A stretch of 64,000 bases of DNA from positions 248,001 to 312,000 of the forward strand of contig JAPXFQ010001531.1 of the NCBI GenBank assembly GCA_028564705.1, read 5' to 3'. The notes beneath the pieces were generated by a model that saw only the letters and a program-made list of their open reading frames with translations, did not search any database and had not been told where the DNA came from. This DNA comes from Apricaphanius iberus. Lineage: Eukaryota > Chordata > Actinopteri > Cyprinodontiformes > Aphaniidae. Numbering within the stretch: position 1 is the first letter of the stretch; every line of letters begins with the position of its first letter. This document shows positions 46,641 through 58,999 of the stretch, piece by piece. Position numbers and translations under genes: made by a program.

Positions 46641-47627
46641 ATCGAACATCAAGGCAGCCCAACCACTACACAAAATGTAAGGCTGGATTTTACACACACT
46701 TTAAGACACTTTGAAAATGTATTGCAGGTGTCTAAACATAATTACTAAATAAATGAAAAACTAATCAAATACTTTAAAAAGGACACACAGATGATGTTCC
46801 AAATCACTGAATCAAATAACATCCAGATGATAAATTGATATCACACAAAGCGATATAACAGCATAGTGTAATAAAAGATCATCTAGCAGCATTAAATGGA
46901 TCAAAAAATCTCCTACATTACATTGATAATCAACTTCACTCGAACAGAATACTCCCAATTTTACTCTTATTTTTGGAAGGTATCATCAATAAACATCCTT
47001 TATGTAAAATTCTACCTATTTTTTAACTCAGAATAGATGGCATAGAGAAAATATATATGAGGTTTATCATTTAACTCCTTACAATCATAAATGTTTTTAC
47101 ACTAGTGGCCTTTGAAAGTAACAAGAAAGAAAATGGGCATACACCAAAAGGTCTAAAGTTCAGGTATCACACCCAAGATGACTGTGTCGGGGACACTAGC
47201 CTCTATGTATAGGGTCCCACCTCTACCTCAACGCTACCAAACAATTCTGATAAAAATATTGCCAAATAACTTACTTTACTGTATTTCACCTCCTCCCTAC
47301 TGAAAACATGACCCTGTTCATGATATTGTTGGTTGGTACCATTTCTTAGTACATGTATTTGGCCCTATTTGTAAATCATTTACACATGATGAGATTGATG
47401 CCTACAGCAAGTAATGCTAACCTTGCTAATCATGCTAAGCACTAAGATACCATTACATATCGACTCCCAAATCCTTTTTGTATGTTTAAAATTGGTAAAA
47501 ACCTATTTTGTCTCTCATACACACAGTGGGATGCCACCCCTTTTGCTAATGAAAGCATTTATTAACAATAAGGCAAAAAATATATAAACTAAATAAATAC
47601 TGTTGTTAATGTTCTTAAAGATAATTC
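46641..47627. other. No recognised feature
   Basis: AT-rich presumed intron. Confidence 0.4.
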
Positions 47628-47946
47628 CCTATAGACCACACGTGTCAAACTCAAGGCCCTCCAAAGTCTTTTATGTGGCCCTCTAAACTCTAGAGAACCC
47701 TAAAGATAGAACATTTAGGTTCTTTTTTTGTACACACCAATACAATTTTATTAGTTAAACAGTCCTTAATCACATAAAGTTGTTCAGGATTATTTAATTT
47801 TAAGACATACTTTTGGAATGCAGAGGGTGATTTTAATGTTTTTTATATAGTTTTATCAATACTTTCTGCCACAACCGGCCCTTTAAGTGTATTCATCAGC
47901 TTGATGTGGGCCAAAATGGAAATTAGATGGACACCGCTGCTATAGA
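47628..47946. mobile_element. Small hAT-like element (GTGTCAAACTC family)
   Basis: Starts CCACACGTGTCAAACTCAAG and ends GATGGACACCGCT, like the familiar fish element with GGGGTGTCAAACTC ends and internal GGCC-rich gene-poor sequence. 8-bp flanks CCTATAGA (47628-47635) and GCTATAGA (47939-47946) differ by one base. Confidence 0.5.
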
Positions 47947-49745
47947 AAAAACGGACAGAATTATCTGGTCACAGTCATTCAGTCAAATTTCTAACTGGAC
48001 AAAAAGCAGGGGAAGTCAAAATAATTCTGCGGAGGCTTCCAGAAATATGATGAGAAGTCCAGATGTTTTGGCTTTCAATTTAACGTTCTACTTTATGTGA
48101 GAGTGAGTTATTGTCAAAGACTTAAGGGAGGGTGTGGATTGAATTAAATGAGCATTAACCCCAATTTCTCTGCCAAGACTGAGGTCAGTTAAAATGTAAA
48201 AACGGAAAGTATCCCATTCTGTCTTTAGTTCAAACTCTTACTTCAATTTCTATCTCTGAGAGGATCCTAGTCTGATTTAACCAATTCCCCAGCTCCTTAC
48301 CTTGATCTGATTTTGTTCAGAATCCTAAAGCCTAGAACAAACCCTGGGGGTTGCTCTGAGACAGTCTTTGTCAGAGTCATCCAGATGTTCTTACTTTTCC
48401 AGAGTTCAGATCTCACATTAGTCCTCACGAGGATAGCTTTTCCCATGTGCATAATTCTTGTTTATTAAACTTGAAAAAGAAAAAAAAGGAACAGAGTCCT
48501 GTTCAATCAGTCTGAGTCATGTTTCTGTCTCCAGTTAGCCAACCCTCCCCTCAGGTCATTGATCATATAAAAGCCTCAGTTGAGGTCTGGCTCAGTCTTC
48601 TTCATAAGTGCTGCTGGCTTGTGACTGGGTGGAGACACTCCACAGTCTGAACCACAGACTGCATCTGTACATTTCTATGGTCAAAGTGTAGTCTTGTCTC
48701 TTAGGAACAAAGCAATAAATATCACACACACACACTGAGATATGGTGTACTGATCATTTCACATCAGTGAAATAAAACAGTAAATTCTCGTCGAATGTGC
48801 TGGATCTTCAAAAGTCCAGGACATGGAACAAATGAACTAGTTGTATTTTAATTATTAATGGCAGGATTCAGAACAGGGTATTATTACAGGGTATTATGTG
48901 CAAAATGTTAAGCAGAATGAACAGCAAAGCATTATTTTTAAATCTTGGCATTAAATCTAAATTCAGCTGAATTGGACCCCGGTTAGGGACGCCTACGAAT
49001 AACTAAAATGTATAGACCCCCTCTAAAAACCCTTATAGCTGCATATTTCAATAGTTCAAACCCCACATATACTTTAATATGCATTAATAAACACAGTGGA
49101 CACCATCTTGGCACAATTGCTAAAGCTAAATTTTACACTGCTTATTTTGCGGTACAACCAATCAGCAACAAGGAAAATGATGGATGGATTGGCGGCTTTG
49201 CAAACAACAGTCAATGTGTGTTACGTAGCTCTGTACTTAGGTATTTCAGCTTCCCAAGCTGCACTTTCTTTCGAATATTACAGATATGCTCTCTGGAAAA
49301 CCGCATAAATAGGTGTTTCACATAACAATCTGTAAGAGTACTTTCTATATCAAAGAAAGTAAAAAGTTACCAACAAGACATGGAATATGCTCGGCCACTG
49401 GGAGCATCATCCAAGTCGATGCTATGCATCCAACATGGCACTGTCAGAAATAGGTGTACAGAATGGTGCATTACTCTGGTACAAAAAAGAAATTAACACA
49501 GTCTAAGAACAAATATTGGACCTCAGGGCAACTATCTGTAACTTTTTCATTGTGATTATCTTTTTTATTTAAAAAAATCCATCAGTAAAACTAGATTTAT
49601 GTAAATGGACTTCATAGTTTTATTAACACATTTTTTACACTTTATAATAAAAAAATAAACAAATGGGTGACTATTGGCTACATTGTGGTCAGGTGATTTG
49701 TCAATCATGTCAAGTCAATAATAACTGGCCGTCAAGGTAGCACTG
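47947..49745. other. No recognised feature
   Basis: A TATAAAAG at 48566-48573 stands out, but with no ORF, CpG content or exon next to it. A 105-codon frame at 49008-49325 has no family signature. Confidence 0.4.
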
Positions 49746-49749
49746 ATAA

Positions 49750-49905
49750 AATGTATAGACTACAGGGGTACAATAGGTACCGACAGTTTGTGTAGGTACC
49801 TATTGTAGTGTGTAGTGTACAAAATGGGACCTTTGAGTGTACCACCCCACTGACAAGTAATTGTACCCCTAAAAGTACAATCTGTACTTTTATTTCTGAG
49901 TGTGC
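49750..49905. repeat. GTACC-rich short repeat
   Basis: Repeated GTACC/GGTAC words (GGGGTACAATAGGTACC, GTAGGTACCTATTGTA, GTGTACC, TTGTACCCCTAAAAGTACAA) in a 150-bp stretch familiar from fish genomes. Class unknown. Confidence 0.35.
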
Positions 49906-50059
49906 ATTGTAGCTGAACAGGTTACCATACAAGGTGTAGCTTCTATGGAGAAAAAACACTTAGAAAAAACAAGGTTAACAGCCAAAATAAAAGCAAAAAA
50001 AAACCATAATACAAAACGACAGTGATAGAAGAGAAAACTAGCAGATTGAAGAAAAGTGG

Positions 50060-50683
50060 TCAGTCTATCCTCAAAATGTCTAAGCATAGAGTAGGATAAC
50101 TACAGAGATAGCTAGCTCAGGATAACCTAAGTCATTCTAACCATAAACTTTATCAAAAAGAAAAGTGTTAATCCTGGTCTTAAAATTAGACAAAGTGTCT
50201 TTCTCACAGACTAAAACTGGGAGCTGGAGAGGAGAAGAGCCTGGTAACTAAAATATCTGCCTCCCATTCTACTCTTAGAAATCCTAGGAACCACCAGTAA
50301 ACCTGTAGTCTGAGAGAGAAGGGCTCTGTTAGGAACATATGGAACAATCAGATTTCTGAAGGAAGATGGAGTTTGATTAGTAGGGGCTTTATACGTAAAA
50401 TGGAGGGTCTTAAATTATATTCTGGATTTAACAGGGAGCAATGAAAAGAAGCTAAAACATGATAAATGTATCTCCCTTTTTAATATTAATCAGAACTCTT
50501 CTGCATTTTTGGTCAACTGAAGGCTTTTAATTACATTTTGTAAATTTCCCGATAGTAAAGAATTACAGTAGTCCAGCCTTAAAGTAACAAATGCATGGAC
50601 TAGTTTTTCAGTATCACTCTTGGACAGGATGTTTCTAATTTTACCAATATTCTGGATGTGAAAAAAGGAAATCCTAGAAAGCT
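50060..50683 (-). mobile_element. 5'-truncated L2 LINE fragment
   Basis: Aligns with 3365-3920 of the large L2 copy in the same orientation: CTTTATCAAAAAGAAAAGTG, CCCATTCTACTCTTAGAAATCC, ACCAGTAAACCTGTAGTCTGAG, GTTAGGAACATATGGAACAATC, ACAGTAGTCCAGCCTTAAAG, ATGCATGGACTAGTTTTTCAG. It covers the C-terminal part of ORF2. Many small deletions. Confidence 0.85.
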
Positions 50684-51590
50684 GTTAAACATGGGATTTG
50701 AATCTCATGTGTTGGTAATAGACATGACATTCCACCCACACATTTATATAATCCAAACCCATATCTACATCTGTGTGGAAATAATAAAAAAGCAGAAGGA
50801 ATATAACAGCATTCTCTCAAAGCAGTTTCTTCTTATACTCTGAATGGCCTTAACTGGTAGTCTGGCCAGTGCTCCCAGTGTGACTAGATTGACTAGATTA
50901 AACAAACCCTGAACCAGTGTTCCCTCCATTTCAAATGTTAAAGTACATTGTACATTCCTCTGAATTTTTTGGTTTTGCCACAGAATCTTGCTTGTTTGGG
51001 GTTGCACCCAAGTTTCCCATTAGATAAAGGACAGAGGATGAAGCTGGCCCCTCCATCACATTAATATTTTTGCTGTAAAACCAAGATAACTGGCGTATTT
51101 GGTTTATGTTGACTTGTTAAAACATCAACTTAGTGACTTTAAAAATATATATTTTGATGCATTCAAACTGACTCAGATTCCATGATAAGTAGGCCTAACT
51201 TCATAGTATGAGAAACATTCTCGCACCATGATTCCTATCACATCATGCTTTACAGTGTACTGTGACTTGAATTCTGTATTTTGGGGTCCTCTGTCTGCAA
51301 CCCCTTGAAGCAAAAGGAAGAATCTAGCCTTCATCACACGATAAGCTTTATACCAATCAGTGAGAAATTCAGTTCTATTTGCAACTCTCAGTTCCATATG
51401 TACATACAAAGTTGCTTGTTCCTGTTTCAAAAACTCTATTTTTGCCTCCCATATAATCCTAATGTTGTAAATAAATGGGAGCAAACTATTTTCTTTAATC
51501 ATTTGTTTCAAGATCCTTATAATCTCTACATTTTCCAACAGAAAAAACTAAACACAAGATAACTGGTACTGGTGCCCATTGTAAATGGTA
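50684..51590. other. No recognised feature
   Basis: AT-rich DNA; the 121- and 93-codon frames at 51173-51562 have no domain signature. Confidence 0.4.
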
Positions 51591-51593
51591 CAG

Positions 51594-51690
51594 TATATAC
51601 TGCTTTGCAAAAGTATTCACACTCTCAGAGCATTTGATGGGATTTTTTGTTTAGTTTTTTTAGTGTAATGCCAATACAATATTTTCTACT
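51594..51690. mobile_element. Tc1-like terminal fragment
   Basis: TATATACTGCTTTGCAAAAGTATTCACAC resembles the CAGTGCCTTGCAAAAGTATTCA end of fish Tc1-like elements. The LINE that starts at about 51700 follows directly. Confidence 0.45.
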
Positions 51691-51822
51691 CAGTGAAATC
51701 AAGATGGCGACGCCCTGTGTGATCGCTGAACTTTTGTTTGTTGAACTTTTGCATGTTTAAAAAATTACGTTTTCCTGCTTTTAAATAAGTAGGGTAACCA
51801 AATAAACACACGAAAGTGGAAC

Positions 51823-52542
51823 ATGCCGTCAACGAGAACAACACAGATGGAGAATGAGATGGAAGAGATGCGTAAGTCGATAAATTACATGACTGGAGAG
51901 TTGGCTAAAGTCACCCAACAGCTGACTAAGTTGATGCAACTTGTTGACGAGGTGAAGCAACTTAAGGATGTCATTCACGAAAAAGATAAAACAATTAAGG
52001 ATCTAGAAATAAGGATTGAGAACTTGGCGCAATATACGAGGATGGAAGATGTTATAATCACAGGTCTGAGCGTAAAACCTCGTTCTTACGCCAGAGCTGC
52101 AGCGCATGGAAGAAATGTTAGCGAGGATGTCGAACCAGCTGATCAGCTAACGCTGGAAAGACAAATCGTCTTATTCTTTGCAGAAAAGGATATTCAGCTG
52201 GACGCAAAAACCATCGCAGCGTGCCATACTCTTCCAAGTAAAGACAAAGCTAAGCCATCAACCATTATGCTGCAATTTACGAACAGAAAGTTAAAAACTG
52301 AACTTCTGCGCCAAGGAAGAAAGCTAAAAGGCTCTTCGGTTTATTTAAACAAACATCTCACAAGTAAAAATGCTGGGATTGCGAGGGCAGCGCGAAACCT
52401 AAGGAAGAAGAAAAAGATAAAAGCGACATTGACTAGTAATTGCAAGGTGTTCATTCAACTCAATGGAGCCACGCCGGAGCAAGCAAAAGTTGTACTGGTA
52501 AGCGATCTTACAGACCTTGATGAATATAAAAAACAATGCTAG
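51823..52542 (+). CDS. LINE ORF1 protein (coiled coil plus RRM-like nucleic-acid-binding domain)
   Basis: 239 codons from ATG, uninterrupted. Residues about 8-72 form a coiled coil rich in Leu/Glu/Lys ending in IENLAQYTRMEDVIITGL, the typical junction to the RRM-like part of LINE-1-type ORF1 proteins. The rest (about 75-235) holds a basic patch (RAARNLRKKKKIKA) and TPEQAKVVLVSDLTDLDEY. Family role: RNA chaperone that coats the element's transcript. It is the best preserved part of this copy. Which LINE clade it belongs to is not certain. Confidence 0.75.
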   Translation: MPSTRTTQMENEMEEMRKSINYMTGELAKVTQQLTKLMQLVDEVKQLKDVIHEKDKTIKDLEIRIENLAQYTRMEDVIITGLSVKPRSYARAAAHGRNVSEDVEPADQLTLERQIVLFFAEKDIQLDAKTIAACHTLPSKDKAKPSTIMLQFTNRKLKTELLRQGRKLKGSSVYLNKHLTSKNAGIARAARNLRKKKKIKATLTSNCKVFIQLNGATPEQAKVVLVSDLTDLDEYKKQC

Positions 52543-53221
52543 CTTTCTGACTGGACTACACTGGATTACAATGACGCTGTTGGAAGATTTAGAAATCCAA
52601 CAACCTGGGAATAGATTGCTATGATCTGTGAACATGTTGTGTATACTGCTACTGGACTGGAGATGTTATTGAGAAGAATTGTACACTATATGGACAAAAA
52701 TATATGGATAATCACGGACCAAATGACAGTTACTGGATTGGAGATACTGTGGAGATGACTCAAAAACTACATGAACCAAAAAGACACGGATAATATAACT
52801 GCTACTGGACTGGGAATGTTGTGCAGGCTACACATTATCTTCTATTTTTATTTATGACTTGCAGTTTTGTTGTGTGTGTGGCTTGCCTTGCGTATGAATG
52901 TGTGTGTGTCGGGGGGTGTGCGTGTATGTGTGTAAGTATGAAGGGCAAGCATGTGCATGCATCTATATATGTGGGTAATGAGTGGTTACTATTATAAAAA
53001 GACAAATTACTAGTGAAGATGAATTAATTGAAGCATTTAATAATATTGAGACTTATGAATTTGATTGTGTAAACTATAATTTTAGTTACGTTTAGAATAC
53101 GACCATATGACACTTAATTTACATGATCATTTGGACTAGAGAGGTAATGATTTTTGGAGTGACATAGACCCCGTTAAACATTTTATTTAACAACAATGCG
53201 AATGATTGCAAATATTATACC

Positions 53222-55167
53222 GATGAACAGTTTGAAGACGTTAAAACTGATGATACACTCACAATAATTCACTTTAATAGTCGGAGTCTGTACAAAAATT
53301 ACGAAAAAATAAAGGACTACTTGAGTCAGTTCAAGAAATTCAGTGTTGTTGCCGTGTCTGAGACTTGGTTAGAGGATGGGAAAGGTTTTGATGTAGAATT
53401 GGAGGGATATGAACAATTTATGTTTAACAGAAAAAATAAGAAAGGTGGGGGGGGGTTGCTATGTACATGGACACTGATCTCAGAACTAAGGTGGTTCACA
53501 GCAAGTTTATTATCATCAATGGTATTTTGGAATGGTTAACTGTTGAAATTATTACTGCGGAATCCAAAAAAATAACTGTTAGTTGCCTGTATAGAACACC
53601 AGGATCTTCCCTGGATACATTAATTCCGAAATTAGATGGTTTGTTTATTAATTCTGATAAGACGCACATTGTTTGTGGAGATTTTAATATAAACCTATTA
53701 AATATACAAAATTGCACTAAAACAACAGACTTTTTCACAACAATGTATAGTAATAGTCTTTTCCCTCTTATCCTTAAACCAACAAGAATAACAGTTGACA
53801 CGGCTGCACTAATAGATAATATATTTACAAGTAGAATTGGGAACAAAATTACTGCTGGATTACTTATAAATGATATCAGCGATCATCTTCCCGTTTTTGG
53901 AATTTTTCATGGAATTTTGTGTAAAGCTAAAATATCTGAAACAGTTAGTCATAAGTTAGTCAGACAAAGATCGCCAGAAGCTATTGCTAGCCTTAAATGG
54001 GATCTTTTGGCCTAGACCTGGAATGAGGTCTATGCCTCTTTAGACCCTGACATGGCTTATAATACCTTTCTGTCAATTTTCACAAGACTGTATGATCAAC
54101 ATTGTCATCTTAAAATGTGCAAGGTTAACAATCAAGCAGCAGACGATAAGCCATGGTTTACAAATGGTATTGTGAAAGCATGTAAAAAGAAAAAACATCT
54201 GTATAAATTATACATAAAACATAGAACTATAGAAACTGAAAATAGATATAAATCATATAAAAATAAGTTGATAAGTATAATTTGATCTAATAAGAGGAAC
54301 TATTACCATAAATTATTGGAACAACACAGAAACGATACTCAAGGGACTTTGGAAATACTTAAGAAGGGCAAGACAACTTTTAATCTGCCCAAATGTACAT
54401 ATGTACAATGTCGACTTTGAACAAAAATTGATCAAACATGGAGTTCCACAAGGATCTATATTGGGTCCAAAATTGTTTATAATGTACATTAATGATGTTT
54501 CTGAAGTTCTGAAAAACGTAAAATGTTTATTATATGCGGATGATACTAGCCTGTACTGCACTGGAAAGGATCTGAAACAACTCCTTTCTACAGTAGAAGA
54601 CGAGCTCACATTTCTAAAAAAAATGGTTTGATCTAAACAAACTTTCAATGAATCTGAGTAAAACAAAATATATTATTTTTGGAAATAGGAAAGTTAATGA
54701 TCATACAACTTTAAAAATAAATGATACAGAAATTGAGCGAGTTCAAGCAAACCATTTTTAGGAGTTATCATTGATGGAAAGCTTGACTGGAAATCGCATA
54801 TAAGTACATTAAAAACTAAATTAGCAAAAACCATTGCCGTAATTGGTAAAATGAAAACTGCATTTGATACGAAATCTCTTTTATTATTGTATATCTCCCT
54901 CATACTTCCTTACCTAAATTATGGCTTGGGAATATGGGGAAAATATTACAAATCCAATACTCATCCTATTTTCCTACTCCAAAAAAAGGCAATACGATTT
55001 ATAGAAATCAGTATAACCTCCAAGGAACTGCCATTTTCAAAAAAGCTAAAAAGAATTTAAAAAGTCGATGTATTTCTGTAAGAGGTGTTAATCTGTGGAA
55101 CGAATTGAAAGATCAGTTAAAAAGTCTGAAAGAGTCAAAGCTAATTAGTAAAAAAAGACTTCAATAG
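53222..55167 (+). pseudogene. LINE ORF2 remnant: endonuclease present, RT palm deleted
   Basis: The endonuclease reads HFNSRSLYKNYEKIKDYL, VSETWL, then after a frameshift in a 9-G run (53447-53455) MYMDTDLRTKVV, CGDFNINLLN and NDISDHLPVF. A TAG at 54013 interrupts the linker. Near 54370-54400 the linker jumps straight to HGVPQGSILGP (motif B) and YADDTSLYC (motif C), so RT motifs up to and including A are missing. A second deletion and frame change near 55000 joins QKKAIRFIEI to the terminal CISVRGVNLWNELKDQ region. Confidence 0.82.
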
Positions 55168-55656
55168 ATCCAAATAGATTAATTTAAATGACATGATTAA
55201 GTTTTAAATACATATCATACAACAAATGTATATATACATATATGTTGGAATATTTGAAATTTATGTTTATGTTTTCAATTATAAATATATGCTTATTTCT
55301 CTGCTGTTAGACACTTGATATTGTTTTCTATAAATGTTTGTGTTTTGTTTTCTTGTAGAAGTATGTAAACTGGGTTAGGCATAATAAGTTTTTACTTCAG
55401 CCTAAACCCTTTCGGTCGTGTTGTACACAAATAACGGAAATGTTTGTTTATTGTTTGAAGGAATAAAATGACCGAATAAACTACTACTACCACTACTACT
55501 TATATAAAATGGCATAAAGAAATAATTTTGAATTACTTCCATACGGGTTAGTTTAGTTAAAAAGCCTGCTAAAAGTTTCTGACAATGCTTAGCCTATAAT
55601 GCACATAGCTTATTGTACATTACTCCTAAAGACAGAGTCGACACACAAAACACCCT

Positions 55657-56330
55657 TGTCAGGGCCCAGCAGAGGGAGCTGTTTTTCCACCTACTCCTAA
55701 AGGTGCTGAGAGTTAATAAGACACACCTGAACCTGATGTTCTCATACTCCCGAGCAGTATTTAGGAGCAGCGTTTCCACTAGATGGGCACCAGAGGATTC
55801 CATTCCTGGAGTGGTAAACTACCACCTCACTGACCCCTTGCCTGTTATTCTGCCAGTGTCTTACCTGTTATGTCTTTCGTTCTCCTCACTAGTCTCCTCG
55901 CTGAGCCTCTGTGGTTCTAGATTACCAGAACGTCTTCCCGTGTCATTCGGAGCTCCAGCAGTCATCCAGCAACCAGTCTGGACGTCCGTCTCCCTTGGGG
56001 TATGCGGCCGCTCCTCCTCCCGTTCTGCATACTGCTCAGTTCCAGCTCTCAGCTCTCTCAGCTCCCTACGGTAAAGAGAACCATTACCGTCACTTCAGTT
56101 CCCTCACCATTGCTGGTCCAGAAACTGACTTTCCTCTCCCATCAAGGATTTAATACTACTTCTGTGAGTCACCATAACCTCACACTTGTCCTCCTCTGAT
56201 AGTTCCTCAAACTTACCTGTCAAACTTACCTTCCAGCTTCATCATCCGCCGAATTCCCCGATCCATCTGGTTCCCCGGTTTCCACCTGGAATCGAAGATA
56301 ATAAACTTTTATTATAAATCTTATTCTGCT
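55657..56330 (+). repeat. 5' LTR of sushi-like Ty3/Gypsy element (right edge approximate)
   Basis: Starts TGTCAGGG at 55657. It aligns with 60049-60604 over its first about 560 bp (AGAGGGAGCTGTTTTTCCAC, CACACCTGAACCTGATG, GATTCCATTCCTGGAG, CCATCAAGGATTTAATACTA). The copy continues past the point where the 3' LTR is cut, with a poly(A) signal AATAAACTTTTATTATAAA near 56302. Exact end and primer-binding site not resolved. Confidence 0.85.
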
Positions 56331-56377
56331 TCTCGAGCGTGGTTATGTTCCGGTTTAGAGTCTCACTTGCTGAAAAC

Positions 56378-57378
56378 ATGACAGAATTATCTGACCAATC
56401 TGGCTCTGCGGCATAACTACGCTCGGTAATTGATGAACAAAAAATAATGCTCGGTAGACATGAAGCCATGCTTCAAGAATTAACTCACCAACAACAAAGT
56501 TACAAGCAAGGGCCAGCTCAGATCACTCAGATGCTGGAGGATTTATGTACCTCCAGGTTCGTCTCCTCCACATAACCCAGGCCCTTTAGCTCCGCCAGTT
56601 CCGACACCTCCTCCAATAAGCTTTCAAGGAGGTCGTCTCTCCCCCTCCGAAACCCTTTTCAGAGGAAATTACTAAAATAGGGGTTTCCTACTTCAGTGTG
56701 TATTAGCTTTTGAACGATCTCCGAGTCATTTCTCTTCCGATGCTAATAAGATCTCTTACAGCATTGCTCTTCTCCGTGATCGTTATCTCCAGTGGGCTAC
56801 TGCCAGTTTTAAACACAATAACCTTTCCACTCTGTCCTACTGTGAGTTCTGCACCCAGTTTGAACTCACCTTCTGCCCCTCAATGGGAGAAGAGCAAGTA
56901 GCTAAATGCTTATCTGGTTTAAAACAGGGCAAAAGATCTGTGGTAGAGTTTTCTGTGGACTTCCGCATTTTGGCCGCGGAGTCCGGCTGGAATCGACCTG
57001 CCTTGAAGTCTGCCTTCTTCCAAGCTCTTAACGAAAACATAAAGGATCAGTTGGCCACTCGTGATGAACCTCATTCACTAGAGGACCTAATTAAGTTAGC
57101 CATCAAAATCGATTCACGCGTCCGAGGTCAGGAGCCAAAGCATTATATTCACCTCAATTTTCTGTTTCCCAAAAGCAAGCTGATGCTGTTCCAGATTCTG
57201 GTCCTGGTTTTCCCTGTTCCTTTGATGATACCGAACCCATGCAGATTGGCAGAACTCGGCTTTCTTCGGCTTAAAGACGTAAGTGTATCAAGGAGCAGGC
57301 TTGTCTCTACTGTGGCGTAAAAGGTCACTTCATTTCAACCTGTCCGGTTCGGCCAAAAGGGGGAGCCCGCCAATAAAG
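56378..57378 (+). pseudogene. Sushi-like gag remnant with CCHC zinc knuckle
   Basis: ATG at 56378 opens with MTELSDQSGSAA and a stop. In a continuing frame LLQCVLAFERSP and LRDRYLQWATASF lead into MGEEQVAKCLSGLKQGKRSV (56883), SGWNRPALKSAFFQALNENI and LEDLIKLAIKID, the sushi gag core. A zinc knuckle C-L-Y-C-G-V-K-G-H-F-I-S-T-C (CX2CX4HX4C) lies near 57299-57340 in a shifted frame. At least three stops and two frameshifts. Confidence 0.8.
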
Positions 57379-57959
57379 TTGGGAGTACTGGCGGGCGACT
57401 CTCCTCATTCTCCCAGGTTGTTATTTAAAGCCACCCTTCTTGTGGGAAAGAAAGATTACCTGTTCAAGTCCTGATCGATTCCGGATCAGAACAAAGTCTT
57501 ATTTGTCCTCAGTTTGTTCAACAACAGTCCATCCCAGTCGAACCACTGAAGCAATCCTTCCCAGTTTCAGCTTTAGATGGGAACCCATTAACTACCATTT
57601 CCCAAAGAACATAATTGCTCACTCTCATTACCTCGGAAACCATTATGAAAAAAATTGTTTATTTGTGTTTCCTATCACTGATTCTCAGATAGTGTTAGGT
57701 TATCCATGGCTGCAACAACACAACCCCGTTATCCACTGGTCTAACAAGACTATTGTGTCCTGGAGTGTCACCTGTCATGCCAATTGCCTTCGTTCTGCTA
57801 TTCACAGTCATAAAGTTTCCGAATACCCTGAGACATTACCTGACCTCTCCTCTGTTCCACCAGATTACCATGACCTTTCTGCTGTCTTCCGTAAGAAGAA
57901 GGCTCTCTCTCTTCCACCTCATCGTCCCTATGACTGTGAAAGAAAGATAAATCTCTGCG

Positions 57960-58950
57960 ACCCTGCATTGACTACAGAGCTCTGAACGATATCACTGTGA
58001 AGAATAAGTATTCTCTCCCTCTTATTTCTTCTGCTTTCAAGCCGGTACAAAATGCAAACATCTTCACCAAGCTAGATCTCTGCAACGCTTACCATCTGAT
58101 TCGGATCAGAAAAGGAGACAAGTGGAAGACTCCATTCAAGACCCACTTTGGGCATTTTGAATATTGAGTGATGCCATTTGGTCTCTCCAACGCCCCCACA
58201 GTTTTTCAGGCCCTTATAAACAATGTCCTACGTGACTTTTTAAAAAACTTCGTCTACGTCTAAAACAACATCTAAATTCATTCCAAGAATCTTCAGGAGC
58301 ACAAGAAGCATGTTCGGCAGGTTCTAACCAGGTTATCGGAAAACAGTCTATTTGTCAAAGCCGAAAAGTGCGAATTTCACAAATCCTCTGTTGTTTTCTT
58401 AGGTTACGTCCTTGAGGCAGGACGCATGAGGGCTGACCCCTCAAAAGTTCGAGTAGTGGAGGAGTGGCCAACCCTGGAGACAAGGAAACAACTCCAACGC
58501 TTCCTGGGATTCGCCAACATTTACAGCCTTTTTCCGAGGGTTCAGTGTTGTATCTGACCCTCTTACTGCTCTCACATCCACTAAGAGTGCATTTTCTTGG
58601 ACCCCAGAGCCCAACCATGCGTTCCTGGAACTGAAGCGTCTGTTCAACCAGGCTCCTGTACTCATGCAACCAGATCCCAACATCCAGCACATCCTCGAGG
58701 TTGACGCCTACAATGCTGGGGTTGGGGCTGTCCTCTCCCAACGCTCCAAGACGGACGGTAAGCTCTACCCATGTGCCTTCTTTTCAAAACAATTTTCCCC
58801 AACAGAGAGTCGCTACGATGTTGGAGACAGAAAACTGTTGGCCATCAAGCTCGCCTTGGAGGAGTGGAGGCACTGGGTGGAGGCTACTGAGCTTCCGATA
58901 TTGGTCCTCACTGATCATAAAAAACCTGGCTTACCACAAGAACGCTGAGC
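57960..58950 (+). pseudogene. Sushi-like reverse transcriptase/RNase H remnant
   Basis: Reads [53 protein letters not shown], then a stop where Trp is expected (TGA for TGG) before [20 protein letters not shown]. The catalytic box, normally Y-x-D-D, reads Y-V-stop-N-N, so both catalytic aspartates are lost. RNase H side: HILEVDAYNAGVGAVLSQRS and SRYDVGDRKLLAIKLALEEW, then a frameshift near TDHK. Not functional. Confidence 0.82.
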
Positions 58951-58999
58951 ATCTCAACTCCAGCCAGTATCGCTGGTCCTTATTTTTCTCCAGATTTAA

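Larger units (their letters stand above)
51700..55500 (+). mobile_element. Jockey-group LINE (CR1/L2/I-like), internally deleted
   Basis: It starts near a CAAGATGGCGACGCC leader, carries an intact ORF1 and a damaged ORF2, and ends with CCTTTCGGTCGTGTTGTACAC, AATAAAATGACC and an (ACT)n tail at about 55480-55500. The clade is not decided from sequence alone. Deletions in ORF2 remove RT motifs, so the copy is non-autonomous. Confidence 0.8.

Noticed and set aside
48566..48573. TATAAAAG as a promoter
   Set aside because: No ORF, initiator, CpG enrichment or exon nearby; TATA-like words are expected often in AT-rich DNA.
49008..49325. 105-codon plus-strand frame as a gene
   Set aside because: No family signature, no splice context and a second frame open over the same bases.
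55613..56199. Open frames in the LTR (153, 80, 65 codons) repeated at 60092-60539
   Set aside because: They are LTR sequence, present in both copies; not genes.
58180..58270. G-to-A hypermutation of the sushi-like element by a cytidine deaminase
   Set aside because: Only a few suggestive changes (TGG to TGA, GAC to AAC twice); without a consensus and counts this is not supported as a claim.
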